Shown piece after piece: positions 18,269 to 30,201 of a DNA stretch of 46,350 nt. The position numbers were made by a program, and so were the translations under genes. The notes below the pieces were generated by a model that saw only the letters and a list, made by a program, of their open reading frames with translations, was not told where the DNA came from and searched no databases. Location of the stretch: assembly GCA_017996625.1 (NCBI GenBank), contig JAGOGO010000009.1, positions 1-46,350 on the forward strand. Direction: 5' to 3'. Source of the DNA: Deltaproteobacteria bacterium. GTDB lineage: Bacteria; Desulfobacterota; WTBG01; JAGOGO01. The stretch's first letter is position 1. Each line of letters begins with the position of its first letter.

Positions 18269-19137
18269 ACTTTCAGGAGTTGATTATGGCCCTGCAACAG
18301 TACTGGGCCCGACAGCACTGCGTCATTCAGCAACCCTATGACATTGAAGTAGGTGCAGGCACCTTCAATCCCGCTACGTTTCTGCGGGTCCTCGGTCCGG
18401 AACCGTGGAACGTCGCATACGTGGAACCCTCCCGACGGCCCACCGACGGACGTTATGGGGAGAATCCTAATCGTCTTCAACACTACTATCAATACCAGGT
18501 TATCATGAAACCCTCGCCCCTCGATATTCAGGCACGATACCTGAAAAGCCTGGAAAGTCTTGGCATCGATCCCATGGATCATGACATTCGATTTGTCGAG
18601 GATGACTGGGAATCGCCCACTTTGGGTGCCTGGGGGCTCGGTTGGGAAGTTTGGCTGGATGGCATGGAGATTACCCAGTTTACTTACTTTCAACAGGTTG
18701 GGGGTATCGACCTCAAGCCGGTTTCCGTAGAGATCACCTACGGCATCGAGCGGATTGCCATGTACCTGCAACAGTGTGACAGTGTCTATGATATTGAGTG
18801 GGGCAACGGCGTTCGTTATCGCGATATTCACCATAAAAGCGAAGTGGAGTTTTCTCGCTACAATTTTGAAGAAGCTGACATCGAGATGCTTTTCACCCTT
18901 TTCGACACGTATGAGCGGGAGTCTCGCCGTCTCAGTGAAAGGGGGCTTGTTCTTCCCGCGTACGACTATTGTTTGAAGTGTTCGCATACGTTTAACATGC
19001 TTGATGCCCGTAAGGCCATCAGTGTTACCGAACGCGTAGGCTATATCGGCCGGGTACGAAACCTGGCACGGCTGTGCGCCGAAGGCTATGTAGTTCAACG
19101 CGAAGCAATGGAATTTCCGCTGCTGCGCTTATCGTGA
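18265..19137 (+). CDS. glyQ: Glycine-tRNA ligase alpha subunit
   Basis: Catalytic subunit of the bacterial alpha2-beta2 glycyl-tRNA synthetase. Begins [19 protein letters not shown], then [39 protein letters not shown] (the ATP-binding class II motif 2 area) and [20 protein letters not shown]. The 290-residue length is normal. Its ATG overlaps the recO stop by four bases. The beta subunit follows after 142 bases; that gap has no SD-linked ORF and shows only a short imperfect inverted repeat (AATCCCGCC / GGCAGGATT, about 19229-19252). Confidence 0.97.
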   Translation: MNFQELIMALQQYWARQHCVIQQPYDIEVGAGTFNPATFLRVLGPEPWNVAYVEPSRRPTDGRYGENPNRLQHYYQYQVIMKPSPLDIQARYLKSLESLGIDPMDHDIRFVEDDWESPTLGAWGLGWEVWLDGMEITQFTYFQQVGGIDLKPVSVEITYGIERIAMYLQQCDSVYDIEWGNGVRYRDIHHKSEVEFSRYNFEEADIEMLFTLFDTYERESRRLSERGLVLPAYDYCLKCSHTFNMLDARKAISVTERVGYIGRVRNLARLCAEGYVVQREAMEFPLLRLS

Positions 19138-19279
19138 GCGTTATTGAGTTGTACTTACGTTTGTTCTTGTTGTAACGTTCGTCTTTCCTACCGGAAAAGA
19201 ATTAATGGAATTGAAATGAGACAGCAAGCAATCCCGCCGACAGGCAGGATTGACGGTGCCGTCAAGCCTGAGGATCGTA

Positions 19280-21352
19280 ATGACTGCAGAACTGCTACTG
19301 GAAATCGGAACCGAAGAAATACCGGCAGGGTTTATTGCACCCGCGCTAGAGGGAATGAAAGGTACTATGGAGCTTGAGCTCAAGGCTCACCATATTCAGT
19401 GTGGCACCATTGTCACTCTGGGAACTCCCCGGCGCTTGGTAATCTGCGTTAAAGAAATGAGCACACGCCAGGACGACACACTCGTTGAAGCTATGGGCCC
19501 TCCGGAGAAGGTGGCCTTCACTGCTGACGGAAAACCCACAAAGGCAGCAGAAAGCTTTGCGCAGCGACAGGGGGTGTCAGTAGCAGACCTAACCGCAGTG
19601 GATACCCCGAAAGGCCGCTATCTGCGCGTTCAGAAACACATCGAAGGCAAGGAGACGATGGTGCTGCTCCCGCAGCTTCTCACCAAGGTAGTGGAGTCTA
19701 TTCCTTTCCCCAAGTCCATGCGCTGGGCGAACTATGATCTGAGGTTTGCCCGGCCCATACAATGGCTGGTTGCTCTGTTCGATGGGGCGATCGTTCCCTT
19801 TGCTCTGGAAAACGTGAAAAGCTCCAATCTCTCCTGGGGCCACCGCTTCCTGAATAATCAGCCGTTCGCGGTCCAGAATCTCGACTCTTTGCTCCAGGCT
19901 GCTGAAGCTCATTCAGTCATCCTTGATCCGGAAAAGCGAAAAGCGCTCATCCGCAGCCAGGCCGAACAACTCGCCGCTGACGTAGGTGGTACGGTGCTTG
20001 AGGATGAAGAGCTTCTTGACGAGGTGGCCAATCTCGTCGAATTTCCGGTTACCCTGCGTGGATCATTTGCACCTGCTTTTCTCGATGTGCCTCGTGATGT
20101 GCTGATTACCTCCATGCGGGAGCACCAGCGCTATTTCGCCATCGTCGACAGCCAAAACGCGCTGCTGCCCTACTTTATTGTCGTCGCCAACAACCGTGCC
20201 CATGATCAGGCGGTAGTTGTGAAAGGCAATGAGCGCGTCCTTACCGCCCGGTTGACTGATGCACGGTTCTTTTTCGAGGAGGATCGCAAAACCACATTAG
20301 CCGCTCGCGTTGAGGGATTGAAACAGGTAGTCTACCAGGTCAAGCTCGGCACTCTGTATGAGAAGACAGCCCGGTTGCAGATGCTGATGACCTATCTCGC
20401 CTCCAAGACTGCACCAGAGCTTGCTGAAAAGGCAGATCGTGCTGCGTTGCTTTGCAAGACCGATCTGTTGACCACCATGGTCGGTGAGTTTCCGGCACTC
20501 CAGGGAACTATGGGTCGTGAATACGCATTGCGGGAAGGTGAAGATCCCGAGGTTGCTCAAGCGCTCTCGGAGCATTACCTCCCTGTATCTGCCCAAGGAG
20601 GCCTGCCAACATCAAAGGTTGGCGCACTGCTCAGCATTGCCGATAAAATGGATTCCATTGTCGGATGCTTCGGCGTCGGGCTCATTCCCACCGGTACTGC
20701 GGATCCATATGCACTGAGACGCCAGGCCCTCGGCATTATCAGAATCATTCTTGAACAAGGGCTTCGTCTCAGCCTTCCCGAACTGATCGAGACCAGCTGT
20801 CGGCTTCTGGCAGCCAAGATTACGACCAGAGAAGAAGACATTTGCCGGGACGTACTCGATTTTATCCGCGGTCGTTTTTACCATCGCCTCACTGCTCAAA
20901 CCTATGCTTACGACGTTGTGGAAGCAGTATCGGCAGTCAATTTTGCCGATCTTGTTGATGTCGTTGCTCGCATCGAAGCTTTACAAGCAATGAAAGGCAG
21001 ACCCGACTTCGAACCGCTGGCAGTGGCGTTCAAACGGATCGCCAACATTATTGCCGCTCATCCAGCGGGAGCGGTTCACCCGGAGCTGCTCACTGAAAGC
21101 GCAGAAAAAGAGCTCCACCAAGCCTTCCAATCCAGGGAGGGTACGGTCCGACGGCTCATTGCTTCCGGTGATTATGCTGCCAGCCTGAACGAGCTGGCTA
21201 GCCTGAAACCAGCAGTGGACGGTTTCTTCGACGGAGTCCTGGTCATGTGCGATGATGAGAGAATTAAGCAGAACCGCCTGGCGCTCCTGGCCACCATCGC
21301 TTCCCTCTTTCGCCAGATTGCAGATTTCTCTAAGGTGGTGACGGAGAAATGA
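19280..21352 (+). CDS. glyS: Glycine-tRNA ligase beta subunit
   Basis: Beta subunit that recognises tRNA-Gly and completes the heterotetrameric synthetase. Clear motifs: LLLEIGTEEIPAGFI at the N terminus, SMRWANYDLRFARPIQWLVA, MREHQRYFAI, VVANNRAHDQ and GNERVLTARLTDARFFFEED in the central HD-like region, and DPYALRRQALGIIRI. The start at 19280 is supported by TGAGGA five bases upstream; an in-frame ATG at 19250 lacks one. About 690 residues, as expected. A heptad-repeat element begins six bases after the stop. Confidence 0.97.
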   Translation: MTAELLLEIGTEEIPAGFIAPALEGMKGTMELELKAHHIQCGTIVTLGTPRRLVICVKEMSTRQDDTLVEAMGPPEKVAFTADGKPTKAAESFAQRQGVSVADLTAVDTPKGRYLRVQKHIEGKETMVLLPQLLTKVVESIPFPKSMRWANYDLRFARPIQWLVALFDGAIVPFALENVKSSNLSWGHRFLNNQPFAVQNLDSLLQAAEAHSVILDPEKRKALIRSQAEQLAADVGGTVLEDEELLDEVANLVEFPVTLRGSFAPAFLDVPRDVLITSMREHQRYFAIVDSQNALLPYFIVVANNRAHDQAVVVKGNERVLTARLTDARFFFEEDRKTTLAARVEGLKQVVYQVKLGTLYEKTARLQMLMTYLASKTAPELAEKADRAALLCKTDLLTTMVGEFPALQGTMGREYALREGEDPEVAQALSEHYLPVSAQGGLPTSKVGALLSIADKMDSIVGCFGVGLIPTGTADPYALRRQALGIIRIILEQGLRLSLPELIETSCRLLAAKITTREEDICRDVLDFIRGRFYHRLTAQTYAYDVVEAVSAVNFADLVDVVARIEALQAMKGRPDFEPLAVAFKRIANIIAAHPAGAVHPELLTESAEKELHQAFQSREGTVRRLIASGDYAASLNELASLKPAVDGFFDGVLVMCDDERIKQNRLALLATIASLFRQIADFSKVVTEK

Positions 21353-21356
21353 AGAA

Positions 21357-21500
21357 ACAGTGAAAAGTGAGGAGTGAGCGAACACCTCTGGGCTCCGGCC
21401 CAGGTTGATCGAAAAAGAAGTGTTGCCTCGAGCGGTCCCGGTCGAGTATACGGGTGTGCAGCAAGGGCATATACTCCTAACTCCTTACTATTCACTTCCA
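21357..21500 (+). repeat. Heptad-repeat element with conserved core (copy 3)
   Basis: Left heptads ACAGTGA, AAAGTGA, GGAGTGA begin four bases after the glyS stop codon. The core is GCGAACACCTCTGGGCTCC with GGCCCAGGTTGATCGAAAAAG. The right arm has ACTCCTA, ACTCCTT, ACTATTC, ACTTCCA in inverted orientation (21473-21500). It fills nearly all of the glyS-ppdK gap, leaving only the ppdK ribosome binding site. Confidence 0.8.
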
Positions 21501-21541
21501 ACTGACGTTGTGATTATCCGCATGCATAAAGGAGAGGAGTT

Positions 21542-24289
<2,748 letters not shown>

Positions 24290-24393
24290 ACAGATCGGCG
24301 GCAGAAAAACGCTGAGCAGAAATGCTGCACCGAGCGGCATTACTTTCGACTGCGTCCGGCCGCGGAAGATATAGGCGATCGTCTGAAGAACAC

Positions 24394-24417
24394 AGCACGG
24401 TATTTCAGTACCGTGCT
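24394..24417. terminator. Stem-loop downstream of ppdK
   Basis: Perfect 9-bp stem AGCACGGTA (24394-24402) / TACCGTGCT (24409-24417) with loop TTTCAG, 105 bases after the ppdK stop. No U tract follows, so termination is uncertain; it could also be an operator-like inverted repeat ahead of the small ORF at 24425. Confidence 0.4.
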
Positions 24418-24424
24418 GATCACA

Positions 24425-24691
24425 ATGCCGATGAAAGACTTTGCCACTGTCACCATACAAAGCTGGGAGGAGTTCCTGACTATCCGTAGGCGCCTGCGAG
24501 ACACCGAGCACCTCCTGAGAATCCGGTTCTCCGTAACCCGGGATGAACGCAATCACGTTTTGGCCGAGTTGTATCGGATGAATATTCATCAGGCCAGCCT
24601 TTTTCCGGGATTGGACGGCTTCGCGCAATCCCTGAAACAGAGGCTTGTTTTATTCGCTCGTTCGACGGTGAGAAGTAAAAAGCGCCAGTAA
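24425..24691 (+). pseudogene. Internally deleted FRG-domain gene remnant
   Basis: A reading frame of about 88 residues whose two halves resemble the two ends of an FRG domain (a domain of unknown activity, frequent in defence and toxin-like proteins). The first part (VTIQSWEEFLTIRRRL) looks like the domain's opening, and the second (RNHVLAELYRMNIHQASLFP, then GLDGFAQSL) looks like its close. The middle, with the family's FRG motif and conserved core, is missing, as if cut out in frame. The end runs into sequence resembling the heptad repeats. The start codon (ATG 24425 or 24431) is uncertain; the frame is open upstream from about 24308. The assignment rests on remembered family pattern, so moderate confidence. 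Confidence 0.5.
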
Positions 24692-24740
24692 GCCGCGTGG
24701 CGGCAACCTATGAGCAACGAAGTGATGCCCACTTCGTTGG

Positions 24741-24798
24741 AAGTAAAAAGTCAGAAGTAAGCGAAAGCCTCTGGGCGCCTTCGCTTACTCTTTACGCC
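24741..24798 (+). repeat. Heptad-repeat element, short copy with partial core (copy 4)
   Basis: AAGTAAAAAGTCAGAAGTAA heptad-like units are followed by GCGAAAGCCTCTGGGCGCC. The core then stops and continues straight into the inverted heptads TTCGCTTACTCTTTACGCC. Just upstream is a 9-bp stem, CAACGAAGT / ACTTCGTTG (24715-24739). The stretch 24799-25067 has no recognisable gene. Confidence 0.7.
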
Positions 24799-25067
24799 TT
24801 ATATATCCGAAAAAGCATATGAGGATCACGGTAGTGGCGAGGGAAGGACTTGATTGAGAGGGAAAAAAGTGTGGGAGAAGGAAAGGAAAAGGGATGAGAG
24901 CACCGTGTTCAACATCAGAATAACCACATCCGCTTCGTACCACTTTCAACGCAGTTTACCAACTAGAGCGTCCCTTTTCCTTTCTTTTTTTTTCTGCAGA
25001 CTGCTCTTTTGCTGCCATAGTCAAACTGGGCAGAGAGCAACAACCAGACGTGCCGTAATACGAAAGC

Positions 25068-25346
25068 TTAGAAGCGCCACACCATGTCGAGGCTGAATCG
25101 GCTACTCACAAGCCCATCTTCTTTCTTCGTGAGCGGAGACTCGTAGGTAAATCCAAGCTCCATTGGTGGGATCACTTTATATCGCAGGCCAGCGGTGAGG
25201 GTGACAAAATCAGGATCATTATCAGCATTGCTTGAGCCCGAGTTGATGACGTCCCCGCCTTCATGCACAATGCTCGGCACCAGATCGTCTCTCTCGCCAT
25301 CGTTAAGAGCCCAAAAATAATTCAACTCTACCAGCGGGAAAAGCAA
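25068..25346 (-). pseudogene. C-terminal fragment of an outer-membrane beta-barrel protein
   Basis: Ninety-two residues ending ...RFSLDMVWRF, the aromatic-terminated strand typical of outer-membrane barrels recognised by BamA. Alternating strand patterns (VTLTAGLRYKVIPPMELGFT, then YESPLT) fit the last three or four strands of an alpha-porin / phenol-degradation-type channel; LFPLVELNYFW also fits that group. There is no signal peptide. The only start is a TTG directly after an in-frame stop, and in another frame just upstream EYFNIAVRWEED looks like a preceding strand, which suggests a frameshift near 25346. I read it as the decayed 3' end of a lost porin gene. Confidence 0.55.
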
Positions 25347-25805
25347 TTATCTTCTTCCCAGCGAACCGCTATATTGAAATATTCAGGCATCCGTTGTCAA
25401 GCACTATTTTGCGACATATGGCCTTACACCGGATCCTTCCTGAAGGAAAGAAAAACCGAGGAATTTTATCGGGTCTTACAGAATCGAACTACACGCAGGA
25501 ATTGTCTCAGAGTATTCTGCTACGAAGAATACAGACACGGCTGAAATAGAACCACGGCTGGTTACCTGAGGCATTTATTTGGGAAACGGAGGGAAATTCG
25601 CATCAGTGGAAACTCAGCTGTTCGAAGATCACCGGCATCCATGATCGGATTGATTACTCCGGAGTATTCTCCAGAGAGCATGAAGGGACCGTCTTTTCTG
25701 GTACCACAGTGACTGTGAAGAACATTCTCTTGCCTTGGAAGAATCTTTTGCATATATATATCCGGGTTGTGTTTTGACAATCAATCCTTTTTTGGATGCA
25801 TAGCC
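25347..25805. other. Non-coding or decayed stretch
   Basis: No convincing gene. Apart from the possible frameshifted barrel strand close to 25350-25390, small ORFs on both strands have no ribosome binding sites or recognisable motifs. A TTGACA at 25774-25779 lies shortly before the next gene but has no good -10 partner. Confidence 0.5.
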
Positions 25806-26462
25806 ATGCATGCTTCTTTGGAAGAACAGATCCTCTCTCTTCCCGAAATAGTATCGCTCGGATGTCGATCAGCCTCTCTGGTTTTCCAGGGCAAACGGAC
25901 AAAGCCGGACATGTTTCGGCTTGATTTCAGCGATGGAAGACCGCCCGTGGCTTTCAAGACGTATGCGCTCAAAAGCTTTTTTGTCCGGTCCACCGCTGGC
26001 TGGTTCGTTACCAGGCGGGAAAATAGATTTCTCAGCTGCCTGACGGAAATTCGGGGTGTTTGCCGGGTCGCTTATCCACCCAGCCGCACCGGTATCTTTC
26101 TCGAATGGATTCGGGGGAAGCCTTTGCATCGATTTCCGCAAGGTGATCTTCCAAGCACCGTTTTTCAGGAGCTGACTGAACTCATCAAGGAAATGCATGC
26201 GGCAGGAATCGTCCATCTTGACATAGCTCACCGCGGAAATATCATGATCACAGATGATGGAAAACCGGTGCTCATCGACTTCCAGTCAGCCGTTTTTATC
26301 AGAAACTGGCCTTCATGGATTCAGCGATTATTCATTGCCATCGACGAACTCACGGTTCTCAAATGGAGGAAAAAGCTGTTTCCGGACCAGCTCACGCGGA
26401 AAGAGCACAAAGCCTATGCCCTGAGGAATAGACTGCGTTCGCTGTGGCCGTGGAGTCATTAG
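25806..26462 (+). CDS. Small orphan kinase-fold protein (RIO / LPS-kinase-like)
   Basis: About 218 residues with the C-terminal half of a eukaryote-like or WaaP/InaA-like kinase fold. The catalytic loop is HLDIAHRGNIMI (HxD...N). The metal-binding triad reads DFQ (VLIDFQSAV) where DFG is usual, as in several LPS and RIO-type kinases. The N lobe has VAFKTYALKSFF with a candidate ATP-binding Lys. Many short members of this family phosphorylate lipopolysaccharide sugars, but no LPS genes are nearby. The start was set at 25806; the frame is open to 25767, and neither start has a clear ribosome binding site. It stands alone in an eroded accessory zone. Substrate unknown. Confidence 0.7.
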   Translation: MHASLEEQILSLPEIVSLGCRSASLVFQGKRTKPDMFRLDFSDGRPPVAFKTYALKSFFVRSTAGWFVTRRENRFLSCLTEIRGVCRVAYPPSRTGIFLEWIRGKPLHRFPQGDLPSTVFQELTELIKEMHAAGIVHLDIAHRGNIMITDDGKPVLIDFQSAVFIRNWPSWIQRLFIAIDELTVLKWRKKLFPDQLTRKEHKAYALRNRLRSLWPWSH

Positions 26463-27289
26463 GAGGTATACGGAACAAAAAGCACGGTAGATTTAAGTCC
26501 TTTTCCATACCCTATATCTGCCTCTGAGTCTGTGAAACCCGATGCCCGCCACCTGCACCAATCTCCTTGCGCTTCCTTCTTGTCTGCTCGAAAAGATTTC
26601 ACAGTGCTTTAGGCCAACGGGAAATGCTCTCAGTACGGATGCGACATAGTTTCCCTATTAAAGATATTCCTTTCAAAGGTCGATATACATAAAAGATCGA
26701 AAGCCGCTCATAACAAAGGATAATTGGCAGGAGGACACGAAAATCCGAAAAAATGGTTTGTCGGCTATGATGGTTGGGCCTGAGACGGCGAACAGGTAAG
26801 CCCTGTCGGTACCGACTCCGTGACTGACTTCTTAATCGTGGCTGCCTACGGGGAGGATATCCCCAGAAAAATGTATCGGTCAAGGTTCTGTCAACACCTT
26901 TGGCCGACCTCGATCATGCTGAAAGACATATATCAATCTTGTGCGGGAGATGAAACCCTTACGACATTCGTGCGGTGTATCTAAGAAACCGTGACAGGGT
27001 TTTCCGATACTGGAGGAACGAATTCCTGATTGCAGCTCCGGAAGCCGCTATCTGGGAAGTTTATCTCCTGGCCGAAAACAGTTCGAGGGACGTAATCGAA
27101 AAATCGGCTTTCAGGAAAAGAAACGGAGGATCACCACACGCTTCGGACTTATCGGGCTTGGTCCTGGAGAAAAAATTCTCCCCAACGCTGTCATCAGCGT
27201 TGCTGATGCCTTTTCCTGCCTTGTAAAGCAGCTGAGCCATTGAACCACGGCGGGAAAACTGCAGCACACGGTGAGGCAAACGCAAAACA
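26463..27289. other. 827-base stretch without a recognisable gene
   Basis: The longest gap in the window. An 83-codon open frame at 26975-27226 (GTG start, motif RVFRYWRNEFL) has no ribosome binding site and no family resemblance, so I do not call it. A perfect hairpin, AACGCTG-TCAT-CAGCGTT, lies at about 27183-27200. A stem-rich run at 26770-26870 (for example GGGGAGGATATCCCC) might be structured RNA, but no known riboswitch consensus fits. It may hold the leader of the hybrid kinase or a decayed gene. Confidence 0.4.
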
Positions 27290-28825
27290 ATGAAGAACAT
27301 CCTGGTCGTCGATAATCATCCTGTTATACTGAGGTTTATGAATAACCTGCTGATGCGGAAAGGACACCACGTTGTAACTGCCGACGGAGCTTTGGCTGCA
27401 CTGGCTATTCTTGAGACCTATACGCCTGATATCATCTTTATCGATCTTGTGATGCCGTATATCAGCGGTGATAAGCTGAGCCGCATCATCCGTACAATTC
27501 CTCAGTTTAATCGCACTCCCATCATTATTCTCTCTGCTGTAGCTGCTGAAGAAAAAGTCGATTTCGTCTCTTGCGGGGCGAATGCCTGCATTGCCAAGGG
27601 ACTGTTTAACAAAATGGGGGAGAATGTTCTCTCAGTACTGGATCAACTCGAACACGGATCGGAGCAACTCCTTTCCGAAACAATCATTGGCTCCGAAGAC
27701 GTTTATCAGCGGGAAATCTCCAAAGAGCTGCTTTCCTCAAAAAAACATTTCGAAGCAATTCTTGACAACCTTTCGGAAGGCATTATCGAGCTGACACCCG
27801 ATGCCCAGATCCTGTATGCAAATCCTGCCGCCATGATGTTGCTCCACAAACCCGAAGAGAAACTGTTGGCATCACGTTTTGTCGATTGTTTCACTGGTTC
27901 CCATCGAGAACGAATAGAAAACCTGCTGGAAAATGCCTGGGATCGTCCGCAAAAGATCACCGATGATGCTCCGATTATCCTTAATGAACGACAGATCACA
28001 CTGAGCTGTGTTGCAGTTGTAGAGCATGAGCAGCAGTGTCTGATTGTGATTATGCATGATATAAGTGAGCGCAAGAGGATGGAAGCCCATCTGCAGCAGG
28101 CACAAAAAATGAAGGCCATTGCTACCCTAGCTGGAGGCATCGCCCACGAGTTCAACAATGCTCTTTGCGGAATCACCGGAAACGTAGAACTCATGCAGAT
28201 GGATCTGCCGCAGGACGAAAAGATTGTGCGCTATGCTGATGCAATCCGGATCGCCACTGAACGAATCGCTCACCTGACCAGTCAGCTGCTGGCATACGGC
28301 CAAGGGGGAAAATACTATCCTCGGGTAATCTCACTCAGTGACTTCGCTGAAGACACTCTCTCCATAGTGAGACACAATCTTGAGAACGATGCCCTTGTCG
28401 AGACTGACCTAGCAAAAAACCTCCGTCCGGTCAAAGTTGATCTTACCCAGATGCAGATGGTTCTTACAACATTGTTGAACAATGCTGCAGAGGGTATTGG
28501 CGGCGAGGGCCATATCCGAGTCAGTACCAGCAACGTTCACATTGACGAACATTTTGTCGCCATTCATCCTGACGCCCGGCAGGGTTCTTTTGTCTGTCTG
28601 ACTGTCGAAGATGACGGAGTAGGGATGGATGAAGAAACTCGATCCAAGATCTTCGAGCCTTTTTTTTCAACGAAATTTCATGGACGCGGCCTTGCCATGG
28701 CAGCGGTGTACGGCGTCGTAAGAAACCACGGCGGGTTTATTCTCGTAGATTCCCAACTCGGCAAGGGCACAATCGTTCGCATCTACCTTCCGGCGGTAAA
28801 TGGAAATCTTCAGCCACAGCAGTAG
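27290..28825 (+). CDS. Hybrid REC-PAS-histidine kinase
   Basis: Cytoplasmic signalling protein of 511 residues. An N-terminal receiver (VVDNHPVI, phospho-acceptor D52 in IFIDLVMP, K103 in CIAKG) is followed by a PAS domain at about 154-262. The dimerisation domain has the phospho-His at about 286 in LAGGIAHEFNNALCG, then comes an ATPase domain (N box TLLNNAAEGIGG, G1 EDDGVGMDEE, IFEPFFSTK). The G2 box reads GRGLAMA where GRGLGLA is usual, so nucleotide binding may be changed. With the receiver in front, it probably takes phosphate or signal from another kinase. No membrane segments and no partner regulator next to it: an orphan, following the 827-base gap. Confidence 0.9.
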   Translation: MKNILVVDNHPVILRFMNNLLMRKGHHVVTADGALAALAILETYTPDIIFIDLVMPYISGDKLSRIIRTIPQFNRTPIIILSAVAAEEKVDFVSCGANACIAKGLFNKMGENVLSVLDQLEHGSEQLLSETIIGSEDVYQREISKELLSSKKHFEAILDNLSEGIIELTPDAQILYANPAAMMLLHKPEEKLLASRFVDCFTGSHRERIENLLENAWDRPQKITDDAPIILNERQITLSCVAVVEHEQQCLIVIMHDISERKRMEAHLQQAQKMKAIATLAGGIAHEFNNALCGITGNVELMQMDLPQDEKIVRYADAIRIATERIAHLTSQLLAYGQGGKYYPRVISLSDFAEDTLSIVRHNLENDALVETDLAKNLRPVKVDLTQMQMVLTTLLNNAAEGIGGEGHIRVSTSNVHIDEHFVAIHPDARQGSFVCLTVEDDGVGMDEETRSKIFEPFFSTKFHGRGLAMAAVYGVVRNHGGFILVDSQLGKGTIVRIYLPAVNGNLQPQQ

Positions 28826-28885
28826 GTTTAAATACTACACTATACTGACGATCCTTCTTCGTACTCAGTTCCACACTGCGATCTG

Positions 28886-29329
28886 TCAAAGCAAGGGAAA
28901 TCTAATTTTCAGCGATTTCTTGTCTTCTCTGCATTCCAGTAAAATAGCAAGTTCGACTGAATCGCTCCGCAAGCCCAGGGCAAGCAACCCCGACGGTGTG
29001 GTAGTGTCCAGATGGGTAATGGCCTGGATCACATCAAAAACATGGTCGCATACATCAGCAGGCGGCGGAGGCAACCGCTGATCTTTCTCCGCATCCACTT
29101 CGAATTTCACCTTCCCATTTGCCTTCTTGACAAGCTTTGCCTCTTGAGCTCTTTCACTTATTCCATAGAGGACGGCCAACGCAATGAACTTGAGCGCTAC
29201 CTCCTGTGGTTCACCGGTTACGTCCACAGACTCGCCGCGACTGATAGTCTCGAGTTCACCAAGCAGATCTGTTTCCATATAACAATCGCAGTATTCCTGC
29301 AGCCTACGATGCATGCTTTCTGCTGCCAT
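28886..29329 (-). CDS. Conserved-type hypothetical protein, 147 residues
   Basis: Not recognised. Soluble, acidic protein beginning MAAESMHRRLQEYCDCYMET with a helical N-terminal half, a GEPQEVALKFIALAVLYGIS helix, a lysine-rich linker with PPPPADVCDHVFDVIQAI, and a strand-rich end. The start at 29329 is set by a good AGGAG site six bases upstream; the frame runs open to 29455 but that part lacks an RBS. A clear ribosome binding site and normal codon use support a real gene. It converges with the hybrid kinase 60 bases away. Confidence 0.7.
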   Translation of the reverse strand: MAAESMHRRLQEYCDCYMETDLLGELETISRGESVDVTGEPQEVALKFIALAVLYGISERAQEAKLVKKANGKVKFEVDAEKDQRLPPPPADVCDHVFDVIQAITHLDTTTPSGLLALGLRSDSVELAILLECREDKKSLKIRFPLL

Positions 29330-29718
29330 AACGCTCTCCTTTATGCTGAATTGGTTACCGCATTGCCAGGGAACCGCCAGTGCTTTTTGCTTCGATTTTT
29401 TCGTCAGACCTGTTACTCTGGCTGCGTCAAGTGTCAGGAGGGACAAAGCTTTCACTATTATACCATCACTTGGAACTGTGCGCTGATACCGGTCTCAGTA
29501 TGACGCTCAAAACACATTTTCTATCACTGCACATTCAGGCAACTGGAGACCTCGGACAAGTTTTCGGTAGCAGCCAGTCTCGTTTTTCGTCATCTCTGTG
29601 TCACCAGAGCTGGGATTCTGCTTTCCGATAATCACTTCGTTTAATTTCCGGATGATTCATATTTTGTTCGATCCGTTGGGTAGCACCCTAAGGCTTAGTG
29701 CAGTATGATTGAGCAAGA
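29330..29718. other. Divergent intergenic stretch
   Basis: 389 bases between two divergent hypothetical genes. Apart from the ribosome binding site of the minus-strand gene I see no strong promoter, repeat or terminator; overlapping ORFs here are shadows without start signals. Confidence 0.4.
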
Positions 29719-30201
29719 ATGAACATATTCGTTCTCGATCTTGATATCAGAAAATGTGCCCGGTACCACTGTGACCAGCATGTTGTGAAGATGATTCTGG
29801 AGAGTGTACAGATTCTTTGCACCGCCCTCTGGCTTCATGGCATTGAGGCTCCCTACAAGCCCACTCATGGCAGACATCCCTGCGTCCTCTGGGCCTCGAA
29901 GTCCCGCTCGAATATGCGCTGGCTGGCACGTCTGGCCGGTGCTCTCAATTATGAATTCAAGTATCGCTTTCGAAAAGAATCAGACCACGAATCATATTCT
30001 GTCTTGGCCGCACTGAGGTTCCGCACGGTGGAGGATCTGGGGCTTACCCCTTTTGCCCAGGCTATGCCGGAGCAGTATCGAATACCCGGCGATCCAGTCA
30101 CAGCGTATAGAAATTACTACCGTGCGGAAAAAGCGCGCTTTGCCCGATGGACGCGACGAGCCATACCGCTCTGGTTCACAGGGGGCTCTGAATGCCTGTA
30201 A
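29719..30201 (+). CDS. Small conserved protein of phage-shared type, function unknown
   Basis: A 160-residue soluble protein opening MNIFVLDLDIRKCARYHCDQ and HVVKMILES, with HGRHPCVLWASKSRSNMRWL and a closing DPVTAYRNYYRAEKARFARW. I recognise this pattern from uncharacterised proteins shared by bacteria and phages, whose conserved His, Asp and Cys residues near the N terminus suggest an enzyme, but I know of no established function. Length matches those homologues as remembered. Start ATG 29719; only a weak ribosome binding site (GAGCAAG) precedes it. The gene stands alone. Confidence 0.75.
   Translation: MNIFVLDLDIRKCARYHCDQHVVKMILESVQILCTALWLHGIEAPYKPTHGRHPCVLWASKSRSNMRWLARLAGALNYEFKYRFRKESDHESYSVLAALRFRTVEDLGLTPFAQAMPEQYRIPGDPVTAYRNYYRAEKARFARWTRRAIPLWFTGGSECL

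Noticed and set aside
26700..26890. Possible riboswitch or structured leader
   Set aside because: Several stems can be drawn, but the consensus of c-di-GMP, TPP, SAM, cobalamin or glycine riboswitches does not match, and the distance to the next gene is large.
26975..27226. 83-codon open frame before the hybrid kinase
   Set aside because: GTG start without ribosome binding site and no recognisable motif; left as part of an unexplained gap.
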